From Epiperipatus broadwayi (lineage: Eukaryota; Onychophora; Udeonychophora; Euonychophora; Peripatidae), in contig JAQFVV010000063.1 in NCBI GenBank assembly GCA_028023455.1, forward strand, positions 2,661,081-2,725,080: a DNA stretch of 64,000 nucleotides. The letters are read 5' to 3'. A model generated the notes under the pieces. The model ran no database searches and was not told where the DNA came from. It worked only from the letters and a program-made list of their open reading frames with translations. How positions within the stretch are numbered: the stretch's first letter is position 1; every line of letters begins with the position of its first letter. Made by a program: the position numbers and the translations under genes. Positions 50,211 to 60,327 of this stretch are shown here, in pieces.

Positions 50211-51317
50211 ATATATAATGTAAGGATCAACCAATCTCTTTTCAGAGCATGAATGTTTCTATAATCTTTTGTTAACCAAGTGAAGTGAAATCAATTCCCT
50301 GACAGCTGTATAAATCTGTTTTATAATGTATTGCATTTCAATCAAACTCCAATGAAAGTTTTTCAATAAAATATGAGTAAATCAGAAAAGTTTGATTGCA
50401 TTGCAATAAAATATAAAAGGGATTTATTGACATCACAATTAGCTTCATTCTAAGACTGTTATTGAAAAAATAGTACTAGAAATAAATATGATCTACAGAG
50501 TGAATAATTTTAAAAAATGATTTCTGTTGTGAGATGACAATTTACCTAGAAATATGCATTTAATCACTACAAAAGTACAAAGAATGCAATTATACTATAG
50601 AGAATAAAGTAATTTGTACAGAAGATAGTAACTTAGAAAAAAATGTCCCACATAGAAAAACTTTTATGAAGAATGGCTTTCTATCAGCTATCTCTGAGAA
50701 AAAAATTAATGACAACAAGATAAAAAAAAATTATAAGTATTGTAGTAAATCTATTCATACTAGCAATAGCAGATAAAGGGGGCAGGGGAATTCTGCCATT
50801 AATATAACATCAGAATAGCTATCAAAAGCTTTATCCCACCTGAAGACTTAACCATAGCCATTTTATAAAAATTCTCATTGAAATCTGCACTTTATGAAAC
50901 AGTTTGGGGATTTCAATTTTTTCTCCAGTGACAATAAGGCCTCTACATGTCACTATTACATATTTTTTTTTTATTTAAAGAGAGTTTTCTCTTGCATATT
51001 CCAGATATGTAGAAAGAGAATTCTAGAATTAATTGTTGTATGGTCAGCCTTTATTAATTCATTTAATAACAATTCATAGCCTTTGTTGACATTCAACTAC
51101 CAAAAAACAATAATGCTGTTTACCACAGACAATTTTAATGTGGCAACATGGTTAGTATTTATCTAACTGGTGTGGTTTTCTTATGTGTGTTATTTTGAAC
51201 AAAGCATCAATATAATGTATAGCCAAATCTAATTGTAGGAAGATAAAGCATTCATTCATTTTGCATAATATCAAATGATCTGGAGGCTGTTTCAGATTGG
51301 CTAAAGTCACTAATAAT
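50211..51317. other. AT-rich DNA, nothing firmly recognised
   Basis: Only chance frames seen. An inverted repeat (GAGTTGATCA..AGCTATGT with ACATAGCTTGATCAACTC, about 50085-50160) lies just left, inside the putative LTR. Confidence 0.45.
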
Positions 51318-51605
51318 GACTCATACCAGATAATTATATGTTGGATTATTTTCATTATCTAGTTTTAATTGTTAAATCTTTCTAGAAAAAATGTAACATT
51401 ATTTAAATGTGCACTGCACTATTAGTAATAACATGCAGATTAGTATACAACATGATATTTTGAGTGGCATTGTTAACTTCCCTTCTTAAGATATTACTGC
51501 CCTGGCATAATATTAGAATAGAAATTGAACCAGTGACCTTCAGATGTGTGAATAATAAATATAATATGATGCTTTTCCATTTGTTCAAAAATGACTGAAT
51601 AATCA
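51318..51605 (-). mobile_element. tRNA-derived SINE, third locus
   Basis: Minus strand: box B-like GGTCACTGGTTCAATTTC near 51540, a body with AACATGTTGTA-like and CATGTTATTACTAATAGTG, and a tail AACAATTAAAACTAGATAATG then AAAATAATCCAACATATAATT. Same tail pattern as the SINE pair at 15.9 kb (ATGATGGAAATAGTCCAACATAT), diverged. Confidence 0.6.
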
Positions 51606-51617
51606 CAAACATTTAAA

Positions 51618-52060
51618 TAATTATGATTAGTGTTTACGTTAAATGGTCTTCTATTTAAGTGCTGGTGAAATGTCTTAATTCTAATAGCTATAGCTAATAC
51701 ATTTTATTAAATTTTTTAGCTTTTGATAGTCTTCAGTGCTTGAAAATATATCATTTACTATATGATTTCTTTCTTTTTTCAGTTATTACTAGCCTGAATA
51801 TAGACAGAACTATAATGGAAATTCAATCTGTAACTTCTAGATTTGTGAATGCTAAATTTAACAAAGATGTTTTAATTGCAAGCATCACAAATATTCAAAT
51901 GAACACTTATGATTAGTATTTCTTTTAAATGGTCTCTTATTTAAATGCTGAAATTCTAATAAGAATAGGATATTTTGTCAAGCTGTTAGTAATATTTTCA
52001 TTCTTTGATGGAGTTCTCATTGCATGAAAATAGATTATTTACTATTACACTCTGTGATTA
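51618..52060. repeat. Imperfect direct repeat, ~160 bp units
   Basis: 51618-51790 and 51903-52060 share TATGATTAGT-TTT, AAATGGTCT-TATTTAA-TGCTG, AATTCTAAT and the run TGAAAATA-AT-ATTTACTAT. Diverged copies with a spacer of about 110 bp. Confidence 0.55.
51783..51916 (+). CDS. Candidate terminal exon of an unknown host gene
   Basis: A strong acceptor (GATTTCTTTCTTTTTTCAG ending 51782) is followed by a 43-codon open reading (SLNIDRTIMEIQSVTSRF, then FNKDVLIASITNIQMN) ending at TAG 51914-51916. No family recognised. It lies between two direct repeats, so it may be part of an unknown repeat. Low confidence. Confidence 0.2.
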
Positions 52061-54928
52061 TCATAGCTCTTTTGTTAACTCACAAAGTGTCAATAGTCAA
52101 ATTATGTCTTAGTCATTATTAAAATGAGTTAATAATTTATCTAATACTAGAAGACTTTTATCTTAATGAATACCTTTTCCTGAAAAGTACATTTTTGATT
52201 ATTTTTTTTTTTTACAGCTTATGTAATGGATATCCTACATGAGTATTTTTTTATTTTTGAGAAAACTCAAAGAAATGTATCATTTTCGTTTTAAAAAAAG
52301 CTCTTTTAAATTCTTGATCATAGTATATACTCCACTGTATTTACTTTTCTGGATATAATATGATTACAATGTTTATTTTTGTACTATACCAGAGACATTT
52401 AGTAGATCACCTATACTCCAAACATTTAACTTCTTAATCTTTTTTGACTAGCTATCATAATTATACTAAGATGAGAATGTTATATCATCTTTTTTATGCC
52501 TTGAAGAATTAAATTCATTTTGACTTGAAAAACATCAATGCAATGCTTATCCAGACTTGTGCTCAATTATATTTTAAATAATCTGATATGGATTGTAAAA
52601 AGCTCCACTGATTTCTGATCTATTGAAATTCAGTGAAATTCTAGAATAAGGGCTAACTTCATAAAACATGAGACCATTTGAAATGTAGCTGATAGTTTGC
52701 ATACATTTAACTCTGTGTAGGTTTCTTTGTTTATGCCTTTATTAACTGTCACTTAGTAATCATAAATCTCAATTTGGTTATCCTGACATGGGATTAGTAT
52801 GATGAGATTATCTATTCTGAATGCTTTGATAGTGTTATAGTGCCATTGTCTTCTATATGATTCAGTGATTTTTTCCATTTTTGCTTTTGCTGTTAAGAAT
52901 GCCTTAATGGGTTTGCATATGCACTTCTAAATCAATTGATCTTTATTAGTATTATATATTATGCCTATTCATACTATTTGATGATTAAAGTTTTCTCTAA
53001 TAATGATAGTATTGATGTTATCTTTAATTATTCATAATGGCAGGGTATTACATTATCTATTGACAATGTAAGAAATAATTATCAATTCATTTAACACTAT
53101 TATCAATTTACTTAACTCTATAAGGTCTCAACTTGTAGCATTATTCTCATAATGAATATACTTTATAGCATTTAAGTTTCTATCTGATTTGTGAATTGAT
53201 GATATTCCCAACCTGTGACAAATCTCTATATTCACTTTATATCTAAAAATAAGTACTTTTAGCTTGATATGCTTTATATATTTTGTTTTAGTATTTTTCA
53301 TATATATTGGTTACATTTGTCATTTTGTCTTACAGATCGATAAGTTTGCTTTTTCTACTATGTATACCTTTACTCTATTTAGTAATGGGCCTTTTTGCAA
53401 GGAATTGTCATAGTAATCATCAAAAATTTGTATTTAGAATCAATGATTTGCTACAATCTTCAAAAAAATTTTGAAACTTTTTTTTTTAAAAACAACTGCC
53501 TTATTTTCAAAACAATGATTATTTTGTAAGCTTAATGATATCTGAGAATAGTGACATCATTCATTCTATACCAACAAAAAATGAAATGATAACAACAATG
53601 ATAAAAATATACATTGCATAGTTAATTCATTATATACAATGTTATGTTTTGATTGTAAAATTAAAATACAGTTAATGTATTTTATATGATTTTCATCAAA
53701 TGTTCTTGCAAGATAATCAGTGCTTTCATTTACGACAAATACAAAATAAGGAAGATTTTCATCCTTAATGACTATAAAAAAAAACAGTTTCCTTCAGTAC
53801 AGATGTAATAAAAAATAAATTTGATCACATACAACAACAAAGTATATCAATATTACGTTTTAAAAATGGATACATTAGGCAAAATGTATTTATTCAATTC
53901 TATGAATCAAAATTCTAATGAATATTGTTTTGCTTATTACAAAAAACATGTTAATAGTAATTATAAATTAATCATCATATTTATAAACTATTTTGAGGGA
54001 GGAAAAGAAAAAAAAGATTTTGTGCATTATGTAATTAATAATCAACTTAATATGATCAAAGGTTACTAAACATAAATTAAAAGTGTCCTTTATTTGTCAA
54101 TTTTACATCAATAAGCTTGTAATTTATTTCCAGATAATGGTGACATTTATCATAGACACACTATTAAAAATATATAAACCTAATAAACCTCTACAGTATC
54201 AGTAATGAAAAAAAAAATCAATCATTTACATTATTAAAACGTCAGCAATCAATTGTAGATTATATTCTTTCTTTAACAACTTTTTAATTTACTGCATTTA
54301 TATAAAATAAAGTAGAGCCAATCTTCATATTTTAATGGACAGGCTTCAATCCACTCCACACTCCAACTCTTCACCTATCCATCCAATTGAAAATTTGATG
54401 ATGAAATGCTCAAAGGCCACTCTGAGGCCGAGATTCACATCAAATTAATTAAACAAACTGATTAATTAAAGCCAAAGAATTTACTACAGAAAAGATAAAA
54501 TAAACAAAAGAAGACATTGATATAAAAAGCTAGAGAAAAAGGATTGTTGGCTCTTTCTGTGGTCACTGCTATCATCACTGTGACTACAAGTTGAAGAGTA
54601 TGAAAATCATCATCAGAGAACTTTATTCCTAGGATCTTGACTCCTGTAGGTTACTAAGCCAACTAGTGCTTTTAACAGACCATCTTGGTCTTATTATTTT
54701 GAAATGCCTTAAGAGGCTCATCAAGGGTTGTAATATAAAGACTATAAACATTAGTGAAGGTAAAGTGAATAATAGCTTATCTAAACATTATAAACATTAT
54801 TTGCTATTTAGTAATTAATCTGTGAATTAAGCTTGTTCAAATGCAGACTTTATATTTGTGTTAAAGATCAGTATAGTAATTCTTTTTCCTAATTGTTAAT
54901 AAATTATTATTGCTATATATATATATAT
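52061..54928. other. AT-rich DNA, nothing firmly recognised
   Basis: Acceptor-like tracts at 52217 and 53336 open only short frames. An 82-codon frame at 53821-54069 has no domain. 54300-54928 is less AT-rich and might be the left remainder of the gypsy element whose gag lies at 63.3 kb, but no alignment supports this. Confidence 0.4.
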
Positions 54929-57557
54929 TGAAACAGATATGCTATTCCTCATATAAATATTCAAAAGATCCCCCCCCCCATTCAAAAATGTCTAGCGTGA
55001 TTCAGTCTAATTGGGAACGCAATAAATTTGTGATTTGTTTAAAAAAATCATATTTTTAATTTTGTGATTGATGGATTTGAATAAAATATTAAGTCATCTT
55101 ATTTTTTTTTTATCTGTCTCAATAAAAAAAAAAAGAAATTAATTATCCAATCATTAAAAAGAAAAAAAAAAAAGATACTTGGGTTAAACTGAGGCAGTAT
55201 TCAAATTAGGCACGTCGTCGGAAGAAAAGAACTTTTTTTTTTCTCTCTCGTCTTACACAGAGAGGCAGAACATATTAAATTTTTTTTTTAAAAAAAAAAA
55301 GTGTATTACTTAATTCTTTTGACACATTAAAATATAGCTTTAACAAAATGTGAAAATGGAAAAAGAAAGCTTTGCTAGAGGAATTATAATAACAATGGGG
55401 TAAATTAGCGGCTTCACTCTCTCCACGCTGTGCCATGACTTTCCATAGATGAAATAACCCGCCTTCTTTTGAGTAAACTAGACTGCAAAACTGGAAGGTA
55501 ATTATGTTATAGGAATGTTTAGACATCTTTATCATAAATTATAAATTGACATCATGAAATATCTACATAAAAATTATTTTTATAAAATATTAAAACATCT
55601 TTATCATACGTTATAAAGTGAAGTTATGAAATAATTACATAGAATTTATTTTGTAAAATATTAGAACATGTTTATCATACGTTATAAAATGAAGTTATGA
55701 AATAGTTATACGCAAATTTATTTATAAAAATATTTGAACGTATTTACTATATGGATTAGAAATGCTTTAATTGCATATTACTTCTATCTGGGTAATGTAA
55801 CAGAGCTTATGTATATGAATATACTTTTATATTTGACTAAATTAGAAATGCCTTAATTACTAAATGATAAATGCTCCACAAGCCAAACAGAATTTATGTG
55901 TATGAATATACCTTTATATTTGACTAAATTATAAATGCTCCACAAGCCAAACAGAGTTTATGTGTATGAATATACCTTTATATTTGACTAAATTATAAAT
56001 GCTCCACAAGCCAAACAGAGTTTATGTGTATGAATATACCTTTATATTTGACTAAATTAGAAATGCTTTAATTACTAAATGATAAATGCTCCACAAGCCA
56101 AACAGAGTTTATGTGTATGAATATACCTTTATATTTGACTAAATTATAAATGCTCCACAAGCCAAACAGAGTTTATGTATATGAATATACCTTTATATTT
56201 GACTAAATTATAAATGCTTTAATTACTAAATGATAAATGCTCCACAAGCCAAACAGAGTTTATGTATATGAATATAGTTTTATATTTGACTAAATTATAA
56301 ATGCTCCACAAGCCAAACAGAGTTTATGTGTATGAATATACTTTTATATTTGACTAAATTATAAATGCTTCAATTACTAAATGATAAATGCTCCACAAAC
56401 CAAGAATTTCTGAGTTTAAATGTTTACCAATTAATAATAATTCATAAAATAATGAAATGCTGTATAAATCATAAATGCTTGACTGCTTCTAAGGTTCTTC
56501 TGTAAAATGAATTCAAAATGAATTATTGTATAAACCATAAATGCTTGACTGCTTCTAAGGTTCTTCACATAAATGAATTCAAAATGAATTATTGTATAAA
56601 CCATAAATGCTTGACTGCTTCTAAGGTTCTTCTCTTAAATGAATTCAAAATGAATTATTGTATAAACCATAAATGCTTGACTGCTTCTAAGGTTCTTCCC
56701 TTAAATGAATTCAAAATGAACTATTGTTGAATTAGAATATTTCCAAGCTTCTTCTCATAAATGAATTCAAAATGAACTATTGTTGAATTAGAATATTTCC
56801 AAGCTTCTTCTCATAAATGAATTCAAAAATGAACTATTGTTGAATTAGAATATTTCCAAGCTTCTTCTCATAAAGGAATTCAAAAATGAACTATTGTTGA
56901 ATTAGAATATTTCCAAGCTTCTTCTCATAAATGAATTCAAAATGAACTATTGTTGAATTAGAATATTTCCAAGCTTCTTCTCATAAAGGAATTCAAAAAT
57001 GAACTATTGTTGAATTAGACTGTTTCCAAACTTCTTCTCATAAATGAACTTGTAAATGAACTATTGATAAAAAAAAAAAGAACTGCTTCTAGCTCTTTCA
57101 TAAGTAAAATGAAAATGTGTTATCATGTGGATAGAAATGAATTTCGTTAGAAATTGCAAATTAATTGTTATTTAATAAATTTTTTTTTGTTACTAAAAAT
57201 TAAATTGGTTATCCAGTTGTCCAATTCTGTTTTGTTTTATTGCATCACTCATCAGTTATAGCACTGGTTCATGAGAATCTCATGCCTTCTGAGCTACGTC
57301 TGACATAACTAGACCTAGGCAAGTCAGGTTGTAGTGAGACGGAACTCTAATGGCGCTTTTTGGGAAACCAAACATAGAAATATTTAGATGTTTCCAGTCT
57401 CTATGGTACTACATCCTCTGATGAGCAGGAAATATTGTTGTAGGAGGCATTAACATCTGCATTAGGAATGTCAATTGATAGTTCCTTCCTACAGCATGCT
57501 CATCAGAAAATTGTTACAACTGACGTAATAAAAGGGTTGTATGCGGGTCCGGTTACA
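54929..57557 (+). repeat. 5' LTR, 2629 bp
   Basis: TGAAACAGATATGC to GTCCGGTTACA, matching 60328-63012. Four tandem arrays lie inside: about 60-bp units at 55550-55735, 60-100-bp units with CCACAAGCCAAACAGAG at 55790-56400, 62-bp units (four) at 56460-56715, and 56-57-bp units (six) at 56716-57055. A hairpin lies at 57418-57506. A C run (C10) at 54970 is C8 in the other LTR. Confidence 0.95.
57418..57506. promoter_or_regulatory. Conserved LTR hairpin
   Basis: CTGATGAGCA (57418-57427) pairs with TGCTCATCAG (57497-57506), and inside it GTAGGAGG pairs with CCTTCCTAC. The same hairpin is in the 3' LTR (about 62873-62961). Its place near the 3' end of the LTR suggests a role in RNA ending, packaging or strand transfer, but this is inference. 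Confidence 0.6.
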
Positions 57558-57559
57558 TT

Positions 57560-57658
57560 TGGCGCCCTACTGTGAGGCCTTATCTGGCTAGCCTACTCAT
57601 AGGCCGGTTAATTTGCCACCCTACTGTGAGGTCCGATCTAGCTAGCCTACTCATAGGC
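57560..57658 (+). promoter_or_regulatory. Primer binding site and duplicated leader
   Basis: TGGCGCCCTACTGTGAGG starts two bases after the 5' LTR. Its first eight bases equal the start of known Lys-tRNA primer sites; the rest does not, so the tRNA is unnamed. The leader is duplicated: unit 1 (57558-57610) and unit 2 (57611-57658) share CCCTACTGTGAGG and AGCCTACTCATAGGC, so a second, imperfect primer site (TTTGCCACCCTACTGTG) follows. Confidence 0.75.
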
Positions 57659-57885
57659 ATAAGCAGATCACGATTCTGTGATATGAACAGTGCATATGAT
57701 GTAGTGATGTAATTTGTTCAGGAAGGATGGAAAAATAAAAGTTTAAAAGAAAAACAACACAAAATGAATGGCATAAAGAATGAAACAGGCATTTCAAAGA
57801 AGATGGAGTAAAGTCATGGTGTGGATGGAGAGAGAAGCTTATTAAAGTTCAAATTAAAAAAATACCACTAAACTAGAATAAAATA

Positions 57886-59740
57886 TTGATGAAAACCAGA
57901 TCAAAATCAAAAAAAATGATGAATACAAAAAGCATAGAGGATCCTCCTGAGAAAGAAGATAAACAAGAAGCTAAAGCAGATGAGGAATCAGAGAAAACAG
58001 GGGAGACGTCTACATTAGCCCAGTTATTGGAAATTATAAAAGCAGACCAAAAGAAAAGAGACAAACAAAGAGAAGAAGATATCAAACAAAGAGAAGAAGA
58101 TAAGAAGAAGAAGAGACAAACAAAGAGAAGAAGATAACAAGAAAAGAGACAAACAAAGAGAAGAAGATATCAAACAGAGAGAAGAAGATATCAAACAGAG
58201 AGAAGAAGATAACCAAAAAAGAGATAAACAGAGAGAAGAAGATAACCAAAAAAGAGATAAACAGAGAGAAGAAGATAACCAAAAAAGAGATAAACAGAGA
58301 GAAGAAGATAACCAAAAAAGAGATAAGCAAAGAGAAGAAGATATCAAACAGAGAGAAGAAGATAACCAAAAAAGAGATAAGCAAAGAGAAGAAGATAACA
58401 AGCAAGCAATAGAAGCAAACCAAAGAATAGAAAAACAAATTATGGAAGCAGTGGAAAATCAGAATGAAAAGTTTGAGCAAATAATTAGGCAAGTAAATGA
58501 TCAAATATTGAAAATAAAAGAAGATGTCATGAATGAAGTTAAAGGCTCACTAATAGAGCAAGAAGTCAAAATGACCCAAATATGTGAGACCATGGATACA
58601 AAGATAATAAAAATTCAAGAATCCATGCAGGAGAAGGTGGATATATTGACCACCCAGATGAGAAAGATGGAAATAAAAGATAGCAATATATTGCCTAGAC
58701 AAAAGGAGGCAGAAACAATCCCAAAAGAAAGCCAAAAGGAAAATTGCCAAGCTAGTCATGAAGTCCCTCCAACCAACCAGATGTCCGGAATTGTAAACCA
58801 ATTCTTAAAAATTAGAACTTTCTCTGGGAGCTGCAATGAAGCACCGATAGAATATATAAAAAGTTTGGAGAGATATTTTACTATTAACGTATTATCAGAA
58901 GAGGCAAAGATGGCAATCGCATGTAGCCATCTCCAAGGTACAGCACAGGCATGGTGGGATTCACTGTTTGCCCAACCTACAAGTTTTGACGAATTTAAAG
59001 GGGCGCTAATGAACTGTTACTGGAGCGATGAGTGTCAGGAGGGGATTAAATATAAGGTGTCCCAGGAGAAATGTCCTCCTGGAGAGCTTTATACACCATT
59101 CTTTAGAAGACAGGTGGCCAGGTTGAGAGCCTTGACGTCTGATCCTCTGTCTGAACTCCAGATCATTAGATTAATACGACACAGCTTTCCAAATTATATA
59201 GAAAGAATGCTAATTGGGACTGATCGTCGATCCATCGAGCAGGTTGCTGAACTATTAACAGCCTATGATAGCTGCGGTACCTCAGCGACCAAAGAAGGAG
59301 GAGCAAAGCAACCACAAAATAAACCTCCCTATAGAAGAGATGATGGGCCTAACATAGGAACCATCAGATATAAAAGGAAAATGCCCCCTCGGCAATATAG
59401 CAACAACAACCCACAACCATGGTATCAGCACCAAAGAAATCAGACACCACCATGGAAAAGGCAAAGACGATATTCGACAGGCAACGTGCAGAGCCCTTAC
59501 CAAACCCGGGTTATAAGAAGATCAAACAGTGATGATAACCTGCAAAAAAGTGTGGGTACAACTACTGAACCGCAGAGAAAAGAACAAGAAGCAAGACACC
59601 ACAGTAATGTTGAACATGATAAATTTTCAAAAAAAAAACAATCCAGAAGTATGTCACCTCATAATACAAAAGAGGACTATTGGAGAACTGACCATGATCC
59701 TCAGTTTCCCAAACCAGGTTGCAGTTATGATTCAGAATAA
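57886..59740 (+). pseudogene. gag, one frameshift in the coiled-coil repeat
   Basis: Capsid-type structural protein (Retrotrans_gag-like). It starts at ATG 57886 with a Lys/Glu-rich N-terminus, then a highly charged coiled-coil region built of 36-bp (12-residue, DNQKRDKQREED) units between about 58060 and 58400. A one-base indel in the AAGAAG run near 58100-58115 shifts the frame and ends the first ORF at 58137; the main frame is then open to 59740. The capsid domain includes FLKIRTFSGS, AWWDSLFAQPTSFDEFKGAL and LRALTSDPLSELQIIRLIR (58790-59270). The C-terminus is basic and Gln/Asn/Arg-rich, with no CCHC knuckle. Length is about 610 codons. Whether the shift is a mutation, a sequencing error or programmed is unknown. 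Confidence 0.85.
58138..58400 (+). repeat. 36-bp tandem repeats coding a charged helix
   Basis: Units of the type GATAACCAAAAAAGAGATAA plus ACAGAGAGAAGAA, about seven copies with ATCAAACAGAGAGAAGAA variants. They encode an alternating Lys/Arg/Glu/Asp coil in gag and are prone to slippage, which may explain the nearby frameshift. Confidence 0.9.
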
Positions 59741-60327
59741 AATAGAGATAGCTGATGGAAAAGGGTTTGTGAGTGTGGTGTAGTGATGCATGAACTTGTG
59801 TTTTTCATGTTGAGATGGTGGATGATTGAGCGGAGCTGCTTGGATGCATTGTGTTATGATGCTCCGAAGTATATGCTCGGCACTATCCAGACCTGGATGT
59901 TGTGCTCCAAGAGTAGTCCAGCAGTGCGTATATATAGGTCTCATGTATAGGCCTTGGTCTCATGGATAGGCCAAATGATAGCCCCTAAGACTCACCGAAG
60001 CTGAGCAGGGTTGGCTGAGTGCCAAATTGTTTTTTTTTCTCTGGCTCCTATTCTTGGTTGGATGATACTTCTAGGTACAAGAGAGGTAGTGCTTAAAAAT
60101 GAGATATTTTCTCATGACGTCATGAGGCGGTGTGTACTGGTAGTTTGTGCTTGGCCATCTATTTGTCCCAGCATTGGAGGCTATAGTTCATGTATTCACT
60201 TTTCCAGCTCATCTTACCCATTCATCAGCATATCTAAAACCAGGCAGTACTGAGAAATAATGTGTATAGTATATGGAATGAAATCGTACTTCCAGGCGAT
60301 TTCATCCCAAAATTTGGTGAGGGGTAA
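59741..60327 (+). other. Non-coding 3' internal region
   Basis: No pol domains. Contents: a short protease-like scrap (reading KIEIADGKGFVSV around 59740-59780), a patch resembling 5S rRNA (CACCGAAGCTGAGCAGGG, 59993-60010), a perfect 16-bp palindrome CTCATGACGTCATGAG (60111-60126, CRE type), and the tract AATTTGGTGAGGGGTAA just before the 3' LTR, a likely polypurine tract. Confidence 0.6.

Noticed and set aside
56518-56730. 70-codon repetitive frame in the LTR
   Set aside because: It is the 62-bp tandem array of the LTR read in one frame; copy number differs in the other LTR and there is no domain.
55790-57055. Regular repeats suggesting a CRISPR array
   Set aside because: Units are tandem, without unique spacers, lie inside LTRs and the genome is eukaryotic.
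58024-58504. Long minus-strand frames across the gag repeats
   Set aside because: Shadows of the 36-bp coding repeats on the other strand.
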